From Hyphomonadaceae bacterium UBA2389 (GTDB lineage: Bacteria; Pseudomonadota; Alphaproteobacteria; Caulobacterales; Aquidulcibacteraceae), in the NCBI GenBank assembly GCA_002343395.1, contig DDSN01000057.1, positions 17,386-76,741 of the forward strand: a stretch of 59,356 nt of DNA, written 5' to 3'. Position 1 is the stretch's first letter. Each line of letters begins with the position of its first letter. The notes under the pieces were generated by a model. The model was given only the letters and a program-made list of their open reading frames with translations, was not told the DNA's origin and did no database searches. The position numbers and the translations under genes are program-made. Of this stretch, positions 35,814 through 44,111 are shown piece by piece.

Positions 35814-36172
35814 GCCGGCAAGCCGCCGAGCGGCGAGGGCGCGCCGCCGAATGGCTCGCAATGGCGCTGCTCATGGCGAAAGGGTATCGCATCCTCGGCC
35901 ACCGCTGCCGCACGCCCTTTGGAGAGGTGGACATCGCCGCTTGGAAAGCTGGCGTCTTGGTGATCGTGGAAGTGAAGGCGCGAAGGTCTTATGATGCGGG
36001 CGCGTACGCGGTGACGACAACAGCCCAGCAGCGCATCGCCCGCGCGGCACAGGTCTTGGCGGGGCGCTGGCGACTGGGCGCCGCGCCCATCCGGTTTGAC
36101 CTCATTGTCGTTGGGGCCGGCTGGTTGCCCAAACATGAGCGTGGCGCTTGGTACGATGAGCGGTTTCGTTAA
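35810..36172 (+). CDS. yraN: UPF0102 (YraN) endonuclease-like protein
   Basis: A 120-residue protein with the PD-(D/E)xK-type core: a GRAAEWLAMALLMAKGY N-terminus, FGEVDIAAWKAGVLVIVEVKAR (catalytic-like D, E-V-K) and a helix. UPF0102 proteins are of uncertain function, probably nucleases or DNA-repair helpers. Start TTG 35810 overlaps the rsmI stop. The rsmI-yraN pairing is conserved in many bacteria. Confidence 0.9.
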   Translation: MSRQAAERRGRAAEWLAMALLMAKGYRILGHRCRTPFGEVDIAAWKAGVLVIVEVKARRSYDAGAYAVTTTAQQRIARAAQVLAGRWRLGAAPIRFDLIVVGAGWLPKHERGAWYDERFR

Positions 36173-36208
36173 GCGAGCCGAAACGATCCGTGCTCATCAT
36201 GCCGCGCG

Positions 36209-36865
36209 ATGCGCAAACCTTTCGCTACCCTCGCTCTTGTGGCGGCCTCAGCCTCCGTCAGCGGCTGCATGACGGCGGCTCTCGGCACCGCCGCGAGCGT
36301 TGGCGTGTACGCCGTTCAGGACCGCACCATTGGCGAGGGCATCGACGACGCGACGGCGTCTCAACAAGTGAAGGCGCGGTTAATGGCCGCGGACGCGCGC
36401 GCTTTCCAAGAAGTCGATGTCGAGGTCGCTGGCCGCAACCTCTTGCTTTCGGGCACGGCGCCGACGGCGGAACATCGTCAAGCTGCCGAAACGATCGCTC
36501 GCGGTGCGCGCACGATCGACAATGTGTACAATGAACTTGTGGTTGGCGAGCCCTCGGGTTTTGTGCGCAGCGCGCAGGACGAATTCATCACCGCGCAAAT
36601 TCGCACGCGCTTGACCGCGAGCCCCGCGGTGCGCGCGGTCAACGTGAACATCGAGACGTTTCATGGAAACGTGTACCTGATGGGCACCGCGCGATCAGAC
36701 CAGGAGCTACGTCGAGCGGCCGAAATCGCGAGCACGGTCGGAGGCGTTCGCCGTGTTGTTTCGTTCATGCAGGTGCGCGAGCCTTTGACGCCTTATTACG
36801 CGCAAGCGGACGCTGGCCCGCCGGCGCCGGAGTTTCACGATCCTGACGCGGCGCCAGCGCAGTAG
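36209..36865 (+). CDS. BON-domain lipoprotein (DolP/OsmY-like)
   Basis: A 218-residue lipoprotein, lipobox VSGC near residue 20. Two BON domains lie about residues 50-115 and 125-190, containing VKARLMAADARAFQEVDVEV and ITAQIRTRLTASPAVRAVNV. BON proteins bind phospholipid at the outer membrane; in E. coli DolP keeps the envelope intact. A terminator-like hairpin follows. It stands upstream of comM, which is interrupted. Confidence 0.87.
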   Translation: MRKPFATLALVAASASVSGCMTAALGTAASVGVYAVQDRTIGEGIDDATASQQVKARLMAADARAFQEVDVEVAGRNLLLSGTAPTAEHRQAAETIARGARTIDNVYNELVVGEPSGFVRSAQDEFITAQIRTRLTASPAVRAVNVNIETFHGNVYLMGTARSDQELRRAAEIASTVGGVRRVVSFMQVREPLTPYYAQADAGPPAPEFHDPDAAPAQ

Positions 36866-36912
36866 CGCGCCAGCAGCGCCCGGACCTGGATAACTTCGCT
36901 AACAAAGTCTGA

Positions 36913-36937
36913 AAGCGAGCCGCCGTGGCGCTTTTTT
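36913..36937 (+). terminator. probable intrinsic terminator after the BON gene
   Basis: AGCGAGCC-GCCGT-GGCGCT followed by TTTTTTG, an imperfect stem with one bulge and a run of six Ts. Confidence 0.5.
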
Positions 36938-36979
36938 GTTGCGGCTTTGTTCTTGTTGTGTACGATCGCGCCCGTCATC

Positions 36980-36988
36980 TGTGGATAA
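36980..36988 (-). promoter_or_regulatory. perfect DnaA box upstream of comM
   Basis: TGTGGATAA on the plus strand (TTATCCACA on the minus strand), an exact consensus 9-mer, 13 bases before the comM start at 37001. A lone box could link comM expression to DnaA, or be chance. Confidence 0.35.
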
Positions 36989-37000
36989 CCGGGCGCTTCC

Positions 37001-38044
37001 ATGCAGACCTGCGCGATCGCAACCACCGTCGCTTTTACCGGGCTTGAGGCGCGCCGGGTCGAGGTGCAGGTGCAGCTGACCGGCGGCACCCCGGGAATTG
37101 TGATCGTCGGTCTTGGCGATAAGGCTGTTTCGGAAGCGCGCGAACGCGTGCGCGCGGCTTTTGCGTCGATCGGGCTGGCGATCCCGGCGGGCCGGCTCGT
37201 TGTGAACCTGGCGCCCGCCGACCTCCCGAAGGAGGGGACGCACTACGACCTCCCAATCGCGCTCGCGATGATGGCGGCGATCGGCGCGCTGCCGCATGAT
37301 GCGCTTGATGGCGCTGTGTGTTTCGGCGAGGTCGGGCTTGACGGCGCCCTGGCGCCCGCGCCTGGCGCTCTGCCCGCCGCGATGGCCGCTTTCGGCATGG
37401 GGCTGGCGTTCATTTGCCCCGAAATCTGCGGCCCTGAGGCTGCATGGTCGGGCGGGGAAATCATCGCCGCGCCCTCGCTGCTTTCGCTTGTGAACCATTT
37501 CCGCGGCGGCGCTGCTTTGAAGCCGCCGGAGCGAGGCGACTTAATTTCGGCAGCCAGTCCGCCGGACTTGCGCGACGTACGCGGACAAGAGCAAGCGAAG
37601 CGGGCGTTGGAGATCGCTGCCGCCGGCGCGCACAATATCCTTTTTGTCGGGCCGCCCGGCGCCGGAAAGTCCATGCTGGCGCAACGCCTGCCGGGATTGT
37701 TGCCGGCGTTGTCCTCCGAGGAACTACTCGAAGTCTCCATGCTGCATTCGGTGGCAGGACTACTCGAACGGGGCCGGCTCACACGGACGCGCCCGTTCCG
37801 CGCGCCCCATCACTCCGCGTCGATGGCCGCGCTTGTGGGCGGCGGCCTTCGCGCCAAGCCCGGCGAGATATCGCTCGCCCACCATGGCGTGCTGTTTCTG
37901 GACGAGCTGCCGGAGTTCTCCCAACAGGCGCTCGATGCGTTGCGCCAGCCGTTGGAATCCGGCCAGGTTCTGATCGCGCGCGCCAATCATCACGTCACCT
38001 ATCCCGCGCGTATTCTGTTGGCCGCAGCAATGAATCCATGTTGA
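37001..38044 (+). pseudogene. comM: comM/yifB, 5' part only, interrupted by a serine-recombinase element
   Basis: 347 codons matching the YifB/ComM Mg-chelatase-like AAA ATPase: VAFTGLEARRVEVQV N-terminal Lon-protease-like domain, P-loop GPPGAGKSMLAQRLPGLLP near 217, HHSASMAALVGGG and HHGVLFLDELPEFSQQALD (Walker B) near 290. ComM is a helicase aiding branch migration in natural transformation. The frame ends AAAMNPC and then a stop, exactly where homologues continue with MNPCxCG and a zinc-finger-like Cys-rich part. About a third of the gene is therefore gone, and I find no C-terminal half elsewhere in the window. Confidence 0.9.
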
Positions 38045-39507
38045 TGCGTTGCTTTTTGCCCGCCAGTTCCGGGGATGTAGGCGAGGGAGATTTCGATGGT
38101 CTCGCCAAGCACGATCTCTTCGACAATCGTTTCAACGATTGCTCGTTTCTCCTCAAAGGAGAGTGAGGCCCAGCGACTGTAGAGGTCGCGAGCGCCGGTG
38201 ATCACTTCTTCGTTTGAAAGGTGGTTGATGCGCCGCAGGTCGATCTCTGCGCGAAGCTTTGCCATCTCGTCGTCTATGGCTTCTTGGCGGTCTTTGAGCT
38301 TGCCGTGGAGTTCGCCGAAGCTCTTGCCAGGCAATTCTTCATTCTGGAAAGCGCGATACAGCCGCTCCATCTCGCCGGTACCTTTGCGCCGTTCGAGTTC
38401 GAGGATGCGTGCCTGTTCCTCCTTGGCGGCGATCTCGCTGTCGTCTTGAGCGAGGAAGGCGGCGATCTCCTCATCGGAGAGGAAGAAGCTGTGAAGTTCG
38501 TGCCGGAACACCTCTTCAAGATCGTCGAGGGGGATTTTCCGGTTGCAGCCCCGGCAGACGTACTTCGGCAAGGGCGGCTTCACATACATCTTCTGGCCGC
38601 ACTCGCAGCGAAGAAGCCCGGTGAAGAGTTGGATGGTCGGCCGTCCCTGGGGGCGGCCCGCAAGCTGAGCGTCAAGGAGCGCGTTCGCCTTCTGCCAGGT
38701 CTCTTCTGAGACGATGGCGGGAACATCCCGGAGCACCCATTCATGCTCGGGCTTCTTGGCGGCGGCTTTTCCCCGCCCTTGAGAGCGGGTGTAGTTGGCG
38801 CGGTGGAGGCCCTTGGCGGTGGGGTCGCGAAGGAGCCGTGTGACCGTGGTGTCGCTCCACGATGCGCCGCCGCGTGTCCGGTACCCGCGTTCGTTCAGAA
38901 TTGCGGCCACCTTCTTCTTACGGCGATGTTCAAGGAAGAGGTCATAGAGGAGGGCGCGCACCGCGGCTTCCTCGGGATGCGGGATGAGCTGGCCGTCTTT
39001 CCATTGGTAGCCAAAAGAGGCTTGTCCGCCGATGTTCTTGCCGAGCTTGGCGCGGATCGGGACAGATGCGGCGACGCGCTCTGCGATCTCCTCGCGCTCC
39101 CACTGCGCCATGGCGGCAATCATGGTGTAGAAGAGGCGGCCGGCCGGGGAGGAGGTGTCTATGGCCTCCTGAAGCGAGATGAGGTCGGCGCTGTGCTCCC
39201 GGAAGCGCTCGGCGAAGTCGAGCAGTTCTTTGGTGTTGCGCGCCAGCCGCGCAAGCTTTGAGAAGATGAGTCCGGAGATCGCGCCGCTCGCGACATCCTT
39301 GAGCATGCGCTTGGCTTCGGGATGCTCCATGACCGTCTTGCCGGAGACGCCGGAGAGGTCATAAACGGTGGTGACGTGCCAGCCCTTGGCCTCAGCGTAT
39401 AGCCGGGCGCGTTTCTCATGGTGGGCAGGGCTCTCGCCTTGCGCTTGATCCTCAGTTGATACTCGGATCCATATGCCGACCGGTTTCTGCGGTAGCCTCT
39501 CGCTCAT
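37999..39507 (-). CDS. large serine recombinase (site-specific integrase)
   Basis: A 502-residue large serine recombinase: catalytic serine in WIRVSTEDQAQGES near residue 15, resolvase-type core (GLIFSKLARLARN, MAAMAQWEREEIAERV), a recombinase domain, then zinc-binding cysteines (CECGQKMYVK and VCRGCNR) and a coiled-coil near 395-430. Such enzymes integrate elements into conserved genes, with comM a recurrent target. The last ~15 residues are encoded by antisense comM sequence, so the C-terminus is set by the target. ATG 39507 is used; GTG 39528 is also in frame. Confidence 0.9.
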   Translation of the reverse strand: MSERLPQKPVGIWIRVSTEDQAQGESPAHHEKRARLYAEAKGWHVTTVYDLSGVSGKTVMEHPEAKRMLKDVASGAISGLIFSKLARLARNTKELLDFAERFREHSADLISLQEAIDTSSPAGRLFYTMIAAMAQWEREEIAERVAASVPIRAKLGKNIGGQASFGYQWKDGQLIPHPEEAAVRALLYDLFLEHRRKKKVAAILNERGYRTRGGASWSDTTVTRLLRDPTAKGLHRANYTRSQGRGKAAAKKPEHEWVLRDVPAIVSEETWQKANALLDAQLAGRPQGRPTIQLFTGLLRCECGQKMYVKPPLPKYVCRGCNRKIPLDDLEEVFRHELHSFFLSDEEIAAFLAQDDSEIAAKEEQARILELERRKGTGEMERLYRAFQNEELPGKSFGELHGKLKDRQEAIDDEMAKLRAEIDLRRINHLSNEEVITGARDLYSRWASLSFEEKRAIVETIVEEIVLGETIEISLAYIPGTGGQKATHQHGFIAAANRIRAG

Positions 39508-39528
39508 GTTGTGCTCACACTGCGACAC

Positions 39529-39850
39529 AAATTAGGGCGGAACGCATTAGCATTCCGCCCTCTTGGCTCTCCTCTAATAAATTAGAGAACCGTACCACCA
39601 TCGCCAAATTGGCACATTGTACTTGCTCCTTCCCTGGTTGCTGGGGCAGGTAAGAGTGTAACATAAGGCCATAGTTTTGTCTTTAGAATCAAAATCATAA
39701 AGTCCTTTCCGGAGCCATTCGACCCTCTCAGCTCAAATTCTAGAAGAAGAAGTGGTGCAAGTTCGTGGCGCTCCTGTTTTTCACACAAGGCGTGTCTCAG
39801 CGCATTGCCCCGTCACTTGCTCAACGATGCGCGTCACGATTACGAAGGGG
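39529..39850. other. AT-richer non-coding gap between recombinase and IS
   Basis: Lower GC than the rest. It holds an imperfect hairpin at 39535-39560 (GGGCGGAACGC and GCATTCCGCCC), perhaps a regulator or binding site upstream of the recombinase. A short leftward frame at 39582-39788 has no credible ribosome-binding site and is not called. I see nothing else. Confidence 0.4.
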
Positions 39851-39868
39851 TGATGTGCCCCCCGCTCT

Positions 39869-40759
39869 TTATCCAGCAGGGACTGGACTCCGGTCGTCAT
39901 CAAACGCCCCCGATGGGCGCTCTTCAAGCTCTTCGTTCTCCGTCCATCGCGCCGCGTAGTCGGCAGGCGTCAGCCAGCCGAGCTTCCCGTGCGGACGGTG
40001 GTGATTGTAATCGTCGCGCCAGGCCTCCAGCATCAGCCGCGCGTGCGGCAGCGAGCGGAAGAGCGTCTCGTTCAAAAGCTCATCTCGAAGCCGTGCATTG
40101 AAGCTCTCGGCGAAGGCGTTCTGAGACGGCTTGCCCGGCTGGATGTAGCGCCACACGACGCGGCGCTCATCCGACCATGTCAGGATCGCATTCGACGTCA
40201 GCTCCGTGCCGTTGTCCGACAGGATCGCCTCTGGCTTACCGCGCCAAGCGATGATGCGGCTCAATTCGCGCGCCACGCGCTGGCCGGAGATCGAAGTGTC
40301 CGCAACGAGCGCGAGGCACTCGCGCGTGCATTCGTCGACGACGCCCAGAATACGGAAGCGCCGCCCGTCGCTCATCTGATCGTGCACAAAATCGAGCGAC
40401 CAGCAGGCGTTAGGCCGATCCGGCGCCTTCATCGGCGCGCGAAAGCCCAAAGCCCGCTTGCGCCCGCCGCGTTTTCTCACCATCAGCCGTTCCTCGCGAT
40501 AGATACGCTGCACACGTTTCTTGTTCACAGCCCAGCCTTCGCGGCGCAGCAGCACGTGAAGCCGCCGATAGCCGAAACGCCGCCGCTCGTGCGCCAGCGC
40601 CTTCAGCCGCGCGCGCAAATCCGCATCGTCGCCCTTGGTCGCCTGGTAGCGCACCAAAGCCCGATCGACGCCGACGACCCGACACGCCCGCCGCTCGCTC
40701 ATCTGATGCGCCGATTTCAGATGAGCGACGGCTTCTCGCCTTTGCGCGGGCGTCACCAT
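39869..40759 (-). CDS. IS3-family transposase OrfB (integrase catalytic domain)
   Basis: A 296-residue DDE transposase subunit. The HTH_21 region (RRACRVVGVDRALVRY) and RRFGYRRLHVLLRREG precede the integrase core with DFVHDQ, LSDNGTEL and the glutamate in QNAFAESFNARLRDE; all D, D and E residues are present. It begins with an ATG inside the OrfA stop region, so it is translated by -1 frameshift as a fusion or by coupling. Confidence 0.93.
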   Translation of the reverse strand: MVTPAQRREAVAHLKSAHQMSERRACRVVGVDRALVRYQATKGDDADLRARLKALAHERRRFGYRRLHVLLRREGWAVNKKRVQRIYREERLMVRKRGGRKRALGFRAPMKAPDRPNACWSLDFVHDQMSDGRRFRILGVVDECTRECLALVADTSISGQRVARELSRIIAWRGKPEAILSDNGTELTSNAILTWSDERRVVWRYIQPGKPSQNAFAESFNARLRDELLNETLFRSLPHARLMLEAWRDDYNHHRPHGKLGWLTPADYAARWTENEELEERPSGAFDDDRSPVPAG

Positions 40760-41019
40760 TTTTTTCCGAGCAGGTCTTTCAGCGCCGCGTTGTCGAGCAT
40801 CGCGTCCGCCAACAACCGCTTCAGCTTGGCGTTCTCCCCCTCCAAGCCCTTCAGCTTCTGGGCGTCGGCCACGTCCATGCCGCCATATTTAGCCTTCCAG
40901 GCGTAGAAGCTCGCGCTCGACATGCCGTGTTTGCGGCAGAGGTCCGCCGTCGCCACGCCCGCCTCGTGCTCCTTCAAGATCGCAATGATCTGCTCTTCGC
41001 TGAACCGCTTCCGCTTCAT
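40753..41019 (-). CDS. IS3-family transposase OrfA (helix-turn-helix subunit)
   Basis: An 88-residue DNA-binding protein: KRKRFSEEQIIAILKEHEAG, then GMSSASFYAWKAKYGGMD and a leucine-rich coiled-coil. It ends GKKW. The codons GGA AAA AAA TGG contain seven As, a slippery site for the -1 shift into OrfB. Start 41019 chosen (MKRKRFS). Confidence 0.9.
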   Translation of the reverse strand: MKRKRFSEEQIIAILKEHEAGVATADLCRKHGMSSASFYAWKAKYGGMDVADAQKLKGLEGENAKLKRLLADAMLDNAALKDLLGKKW

Positions 41020-41160
41020 CTTCCGGCTCCAAACAGGACCGGATTCTAGCTCCAAATGGACTAAATTGCGGGGGTCACATCACTATCATAACGGGAACGG
41101 CAAGGCCCGCGTCTTCTACAAGTTTCGCGGAAGCATCCAGTTCACGCAGAATCCAACCGC

Positions 41161-42339
41161 CTAGGCGGCGCGAACATACGTCTGCACGACCTCATGGCGC
41201 ATACGCTTGCCCAGGTCGGTATCCCGACTCTCAGGCAGGTAGCGGCGGGCTGCCGGAATCCGGCGCGTGTATTCCCGCTTGAACTTGAAGCCACCTTGCG
41301 TGGCGAGCCACTTGAATATCTCCGAGTTCTCAACGTATGTGCCGCGAACAGTCGAATTGCCAATCACAACGGTAAGCGAGCCTTTTTCGCGTAATGTGCG
41401 CGCGGCCGAGCCGATCATGCGCTTGAGGTCATAGGCATAGCGCATCAAATGCCCTGTTTGGCGCGTCGGCAGGTTCCTCAGACGCCGCAGCCGATTGAAT
41501 AGCGCCTTCTGATCAATACTCCCGTCCGCGTCTTTCGCACGTTCGGCGCCGATATTTGCCGCGCGCGTTTCGCGTAGTGCCGGAATGGTGTGACCGAACC
41601 AAATGAGCGAGAACTTGTGCCCGCGCAGATAGTCGATGGCATTCAGGTAGGGTGGTGAAGTGACAATATGATCCACGCCAGTCACTACTGAGTGAGCAGC
41701 GCGCGCATCGGCGCGGAGGACGCGCCCGGTTCCCGTAGGCTGATGCTCTGCTGCGATGTCCGCGACGATGTTTGCCGCCCTGCGAAAGCCCTCGAAAACG
41801 TCGTAGTCGTTTTCGTCCGCCTCTTTCATTTTGTGGGGGCGGCTGTGCGAGATGTCCCACGCGAGCGACGCCCCCGAATGCTTGGTGATGATGGTTCGAC
41901 TTAGCGCGATCTGACATAGCCGCTTGCTCTGCGCGCTAGAAAACTTGTGGGCGTTGATTGCGGCCGTCAGTCTCGCGAGCGCGTTCGCCTGTTCCTCGCC
42001 GAACCAATAATCCACGAAGGACGATGTTTCCTCACACCTACCGATCCAAGGCAACTTGTTCGGCGTTGTGGCGCGCCGCTCTGCCGACGCAAGGACCGCA
42101 AGCGCGTCTGACGTGATGTCGTCTCTATCGGTGGCGACCGTTAGAGCGCGCGCCAGCAATACGGCCAGCGGGTCGAGGTCAAGGCCAATGGCGTTGCGGT
42201 GGTTGGCGAGGGCCTTGGCGAGCACCGTCCCGGACCCGCACATCGGATCGAGAACGGTTTCACCGCGTTTGATGTCGCTCAGAATCTCATCAAGGATTTC
42301 GGGTGCCATCCGAGCGGGAAAGGGATGCAGAAATTTCAC
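41161..42339 (-). CDS. DNA methyltransferase, N4-cytosine/N6-adenine class (orphan)
   Basis: A 392-residue DNA methyltransferase. SAM-binding motif I is LDPMCGSGTVLAKAL near residue 32, and catalytic motif IV is VTSPPYLNAIDYLRG near 220. The start HPFPARMAPEIL is typical of this class. No restriction endonuclease lies beside it, so it is either an orphan or the remainder of a system. GTG 42339 follows a GCGGAG. It is in the accessory block, to the left of the satellite-like module. Confidence 0.88.
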   Translation of the reverse strand: MKFLHPFPARMAPEILDEILSDIKRGETVLDPMCGSGTVLAKALANHRNAIGLDLDPLAVLLARALTVATDRDDITSDALAVLASAERRATTPNKLPWIGRCEETSSFVDYWFGEEQANALARLTAAINAHKFSSAQSKRLCQIALSRTIITKHSGASLAWDISHSRPHKMKEADENDYDVFEGFRRAANIVADIAAEHQPTGTGRVLRADARAAHSVVTGVDHIVTSPPYLNAIDYLRGHKFSLIWFGHTIPALRETRAANIGAERAKDADGSIDQKALFNRLRRLRNLPTRQTGHLMRYAYDLKRMIGSAARTLREKGSLTVVIGNSTVRGTYVENSEIFKWLATQGGFKFKREYTRRIPAARRYLPESRDTDLGKRMRHEVVQTYVRAA

Positions 42340-42534
42340 GCTCGCACTCCGCGACAGTGCGACTCAAGAACTAACACGAAAACCGCCCCGCCTTAATCGG
42401 CTCCCGTCAGCCATCGTCCCGGACCCGAAACGGACAAGTAGCACATCCTGTGCGTTTGTGCGAGAGCCCGGTAAACGCCGCGTGAACTCCTGTCGCGGCA
42501 AGCACTGTAAGCAGGTGGAGTCCGCGAGGCACGA

Positions 42535-42843
42535 ATGAGCTTACTCGTTACGTTGATCTTCGGCGCGGCCCTAACCGCCATTGCGGGCGCCGCGTGCTCC
42601 TTGAAGGCCGGCAACGTCAAGAACGAACGCGATCAAGTCTATGCCATGCTGGAAAGCAGCGTTGGCGCACGCCCCGACAACACGGCCGGCGACGCCATGA
42701 CCCACGCGCTTCTTGGGCGAGAGGATGCGCGGCTTGCCGCGAAGAACGCAGCCGACGCGGCGCCTTGGAATACGGTCGCAGCCGTGCTCTCAATCGCTTC
42801 CGCGCTATTGAGTCTTGGTGCCGGGCTGCTCGCGTTGGCGTAG
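42535..42843 (+). CDS. small membrane protein of unknown function
   Basis: A 102-residue protein with an N-terminal hydrophobic helix (SLLVTLIFGAALTAIAGAAC), a polar middle (GNVKNERDQVYAMLES), and a C-terminal helix (TVAAVLSIASALLSLGAGLLAL). No family is recognised. It lies between the methyltransferase and the terminator at 42997. Confidence 0.5.
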   Translation: MSLLVTLIFGAALTAIAGAACSLKAGNVKNERDQVYAMLESSVGARPDNTAGDAMTHALLGREDARLAAKNAADAAPWNTVAAVLSIASALLSLGAGLLALA

Positions 42844-42869
42844 GCTCGACAACACCGACGCGGGTTTTT

Positions 42870-42892
42870 TTGCACCTTTTCAGAAATAGCGC
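42870..42892 (+). repeat. TTTTCAGAAATAGC repeat, copy A
   Basis: TTTGCACCTTTTCAGAAATAGC, 22 bases identical (inverted) to copy C at 48956. In one frame it encodes FAPFQK and a stop, the same C-terminus as the 313-residue gene at 48957. It is followed by a GCGC-rich stretch ending TGCGCCG. Confidence 0.7.
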
Positions 42893-42996
42893 CCAAGCGG
42901 TGCGCCGCGTGGTTCTCTCCCTCTCGCGACATCGGGCTCCTTTCGGGTGTCGCGCACGTCATCGGCGTTTGCGGTTGCCGGTGGCCCAATAGAGGG

Positions 42997-43039
42997 ACGG
43001 GCGCCGGCATTTTGCTGACCGGCGCCCGTTTTCGTTTTT
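42997..43039 (+). terminator. strong intrinsic terminator
   Basis: ACGGGCGCCGG and CCGGCGCCCGT form an 11-base perfect stem with an 11-base loop, followed by TTTTCGTTTTT. It would end rightward transcripts from the small membrane protein gene. Confidence 0.75.
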
Positions 43040-43055
43040 GGCGGCCGTCGCTCAA

Positions 43056-43078
43056 ATTCGCAGGTTTTCAGAAATAGC
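43056..43078 (+). repeat. TTTTCAGAAATAGC repeat, copy B
   Basis: TTCGCAGGTTTTCAGAAATAGC, differing from copy A at three positions; again ends as FQK-stop in one frame and is followed ~10 bases later by TGCGCCG. Direct repeat of copy A, about 186 bases away. Confidence 0.65.
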
Positions 43079-43154
43079 CCCGCCAGATGCGCCGATGTGG
43101 TGGCGTCCAGGTGCGGCGCGGAGATGTGCTCCGCGTCCCGCAATGGAGACCACA

Positions 43155-43397
43155 ATGACACCCAAGATCAACCTAGAAGCCCGCGCGGTGCTTGAGCAGC
43201 AACTTTCAGCGCTCCGCGAAGTGCCCGACTTTCACACGGGGGTCGAAGCCGCCTTGCCGGAAGATGAGCGCACCAAGTACCGATTGGCGCATGAACTTCT
43301 GTTCCTCGCCCATGACACCTTGAAGAGCCTCGCCAAGCGCCACCCGGTTTACGCGCGAGAACGCGGGGAAGCGGCGCGGTTGATATTGGAGGCTTGA
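43155..43397 (+). CDS. small helical protein of unknown function
   Basis: An 80-residue acidic/basic helical protein, MTPKINLEARAVLEQQLSAL... with EDERTKYRLAHELLFLAHD. ATG 43155 follows GGAG at seven bases; ATG 43143 is also in frame. No family recognised. Confidence 0.45.
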   Translation: MTPKINLEARAVLEQQLSALREVPDFHTGVEAALPEDERTKYRLAHELLFLAHDTLKSLAKRHPVYARERGEAARLILEA

Positions 43398-43433
43398 TGC
43401 GATGACGAAGGGCGCCGTTGAACGCGGCGTCCT

Positions 43434-43751
43434 TCAACTCGTCGAGACACCGGCGGGAAGCCCAAGAAGCTCTTGCAACGTCCGGCGTGCGCGGCGCTTG
43501 CGTTGCTGACGCTTGATCGAATCCCGCGCTCGATAGTCCGCGTCGAGACGCAGGCGCCGCCTGCGCTCCAATGCGTTCGCCATCCGACGCGCTCGATATT
43601 CGGGGTCATTGGCGTAACGCTCGCGGCAGTACGTCAGAACCTTGGATCGGTTGCGGACGTGCTGGCATGCCGTCGAGCAACAAACGGCGTTGCGACGTTC
43701 CGGCATGAACGGGCGCCCGCACTCGGCGCAGGCGCGGCCGGCGGCGATCAT
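43434..43751 (-). CDS. small zinc-ribbon-like basic protein
   Basis: A 105-residue protein with four cysteines in CAECGRPFMPERRNAVCCST-type spacing (CxxC ... CCxxxC), then a strongly basic arginine-rich tail (RRMANALERRRRLRL, QRKRRARRTL). This resembles phage or plasmid DNA-binding/HNH-associated small proteins. It overlaps the next gene upstream (TAATG) and resembles the 45113 gene in its tail. Confidence 0.5.
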   Translation of the reverse strand: MIAAGRACAECGRPFMPERRNAVCCSTACQHVRNRSKVLTYCRERYANDPEYRARRMANALERRRRLRLDADYRARDSIKRQQRKRRARRTLQELLGLPAGVSTS

Positions 43752-43957
43752 TAGTTGGGGCGGGCGCCGTAGCGCGCCGTCAGCATGCGCTCGGCGTCGG
43801 TGTCCGCCGCGTGCTCGCGCGGCCCGAACGTCGATAGCAGCAAGCGTTGGGAGTCGAAGTCGGCGCGGGCGTCGTTGCGCTCGGCTTGTGTCTTGGCCGC
43901 GATGAAGCGGCGCGCATAGTCGGCGACAAGATCGGCGTAGGCTTGGTCATGGGTCAT
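43751..43957 (-). CDS. small helical protein of unknown function
   Basis: A 68-residue helical protein (THDQAYADLVADYARRF, RNDARADFDSQRLLL). It is upstream of, and overlaps, the zinc-ribbon-like gene. No family is recognised. An ATG at 44023 would extend the N-terminus by 22 residues. Confidence 0.45.
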   Translation of the reverse strand: MTHDQAYADLVADYARRFIAAKTQAERNDARADFDSQRLLLSTFGPREHAADTDAERMLTARYGARPN

Positions 43958-44111
43958 GGCGACATCCTTCTTTGTCGCGAAGTGTCCCATGCGTGATGCT
44001 GGAAACTCAACACCGCACGCCATGATTATTCGGGCGCGGTTCGCTCAAAACCCTAATGCACCCGGCGGTTGAGCATGGTATTCGGCGCTGGTTGGGAAAT
44101 GGGGGTGCTCG

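Larger units (their letters stand above)
39851..41082 (-). mobile_element. IS3-family insertion sequence
   Basis: A 1232-base element with imperfect terminal inverted repeats: TGATGTGCCCCCCGC at 39851 and, read inward from the right, TGATGTGACCCCCGC ending at 41082. It encodes OrfA and OrfB in overlapping frames with an A7 slippery site, the IS3 design. No target-site duplication is visible (GGGG versus CTAT), so it may have recombined or lost one flank. Confidence 0.85.

Noticed and set aside
37001..38044. Calling comM an intact short gene.
   Set aside because: It ends at MNPC where homologues continue about 150-160 residues, and the stop comes from the inserted DNA.
39582..39788. Short leftward frame in the gap between recombinase and IS.
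   Set aside because: TTG start, no ribosome-binding site, no similarity seen.
42056..42538. Rightward frame overlapping the methyltransferase 5' end.
   Set aside because: Antisense shadow of the methyltransferase without motifs.
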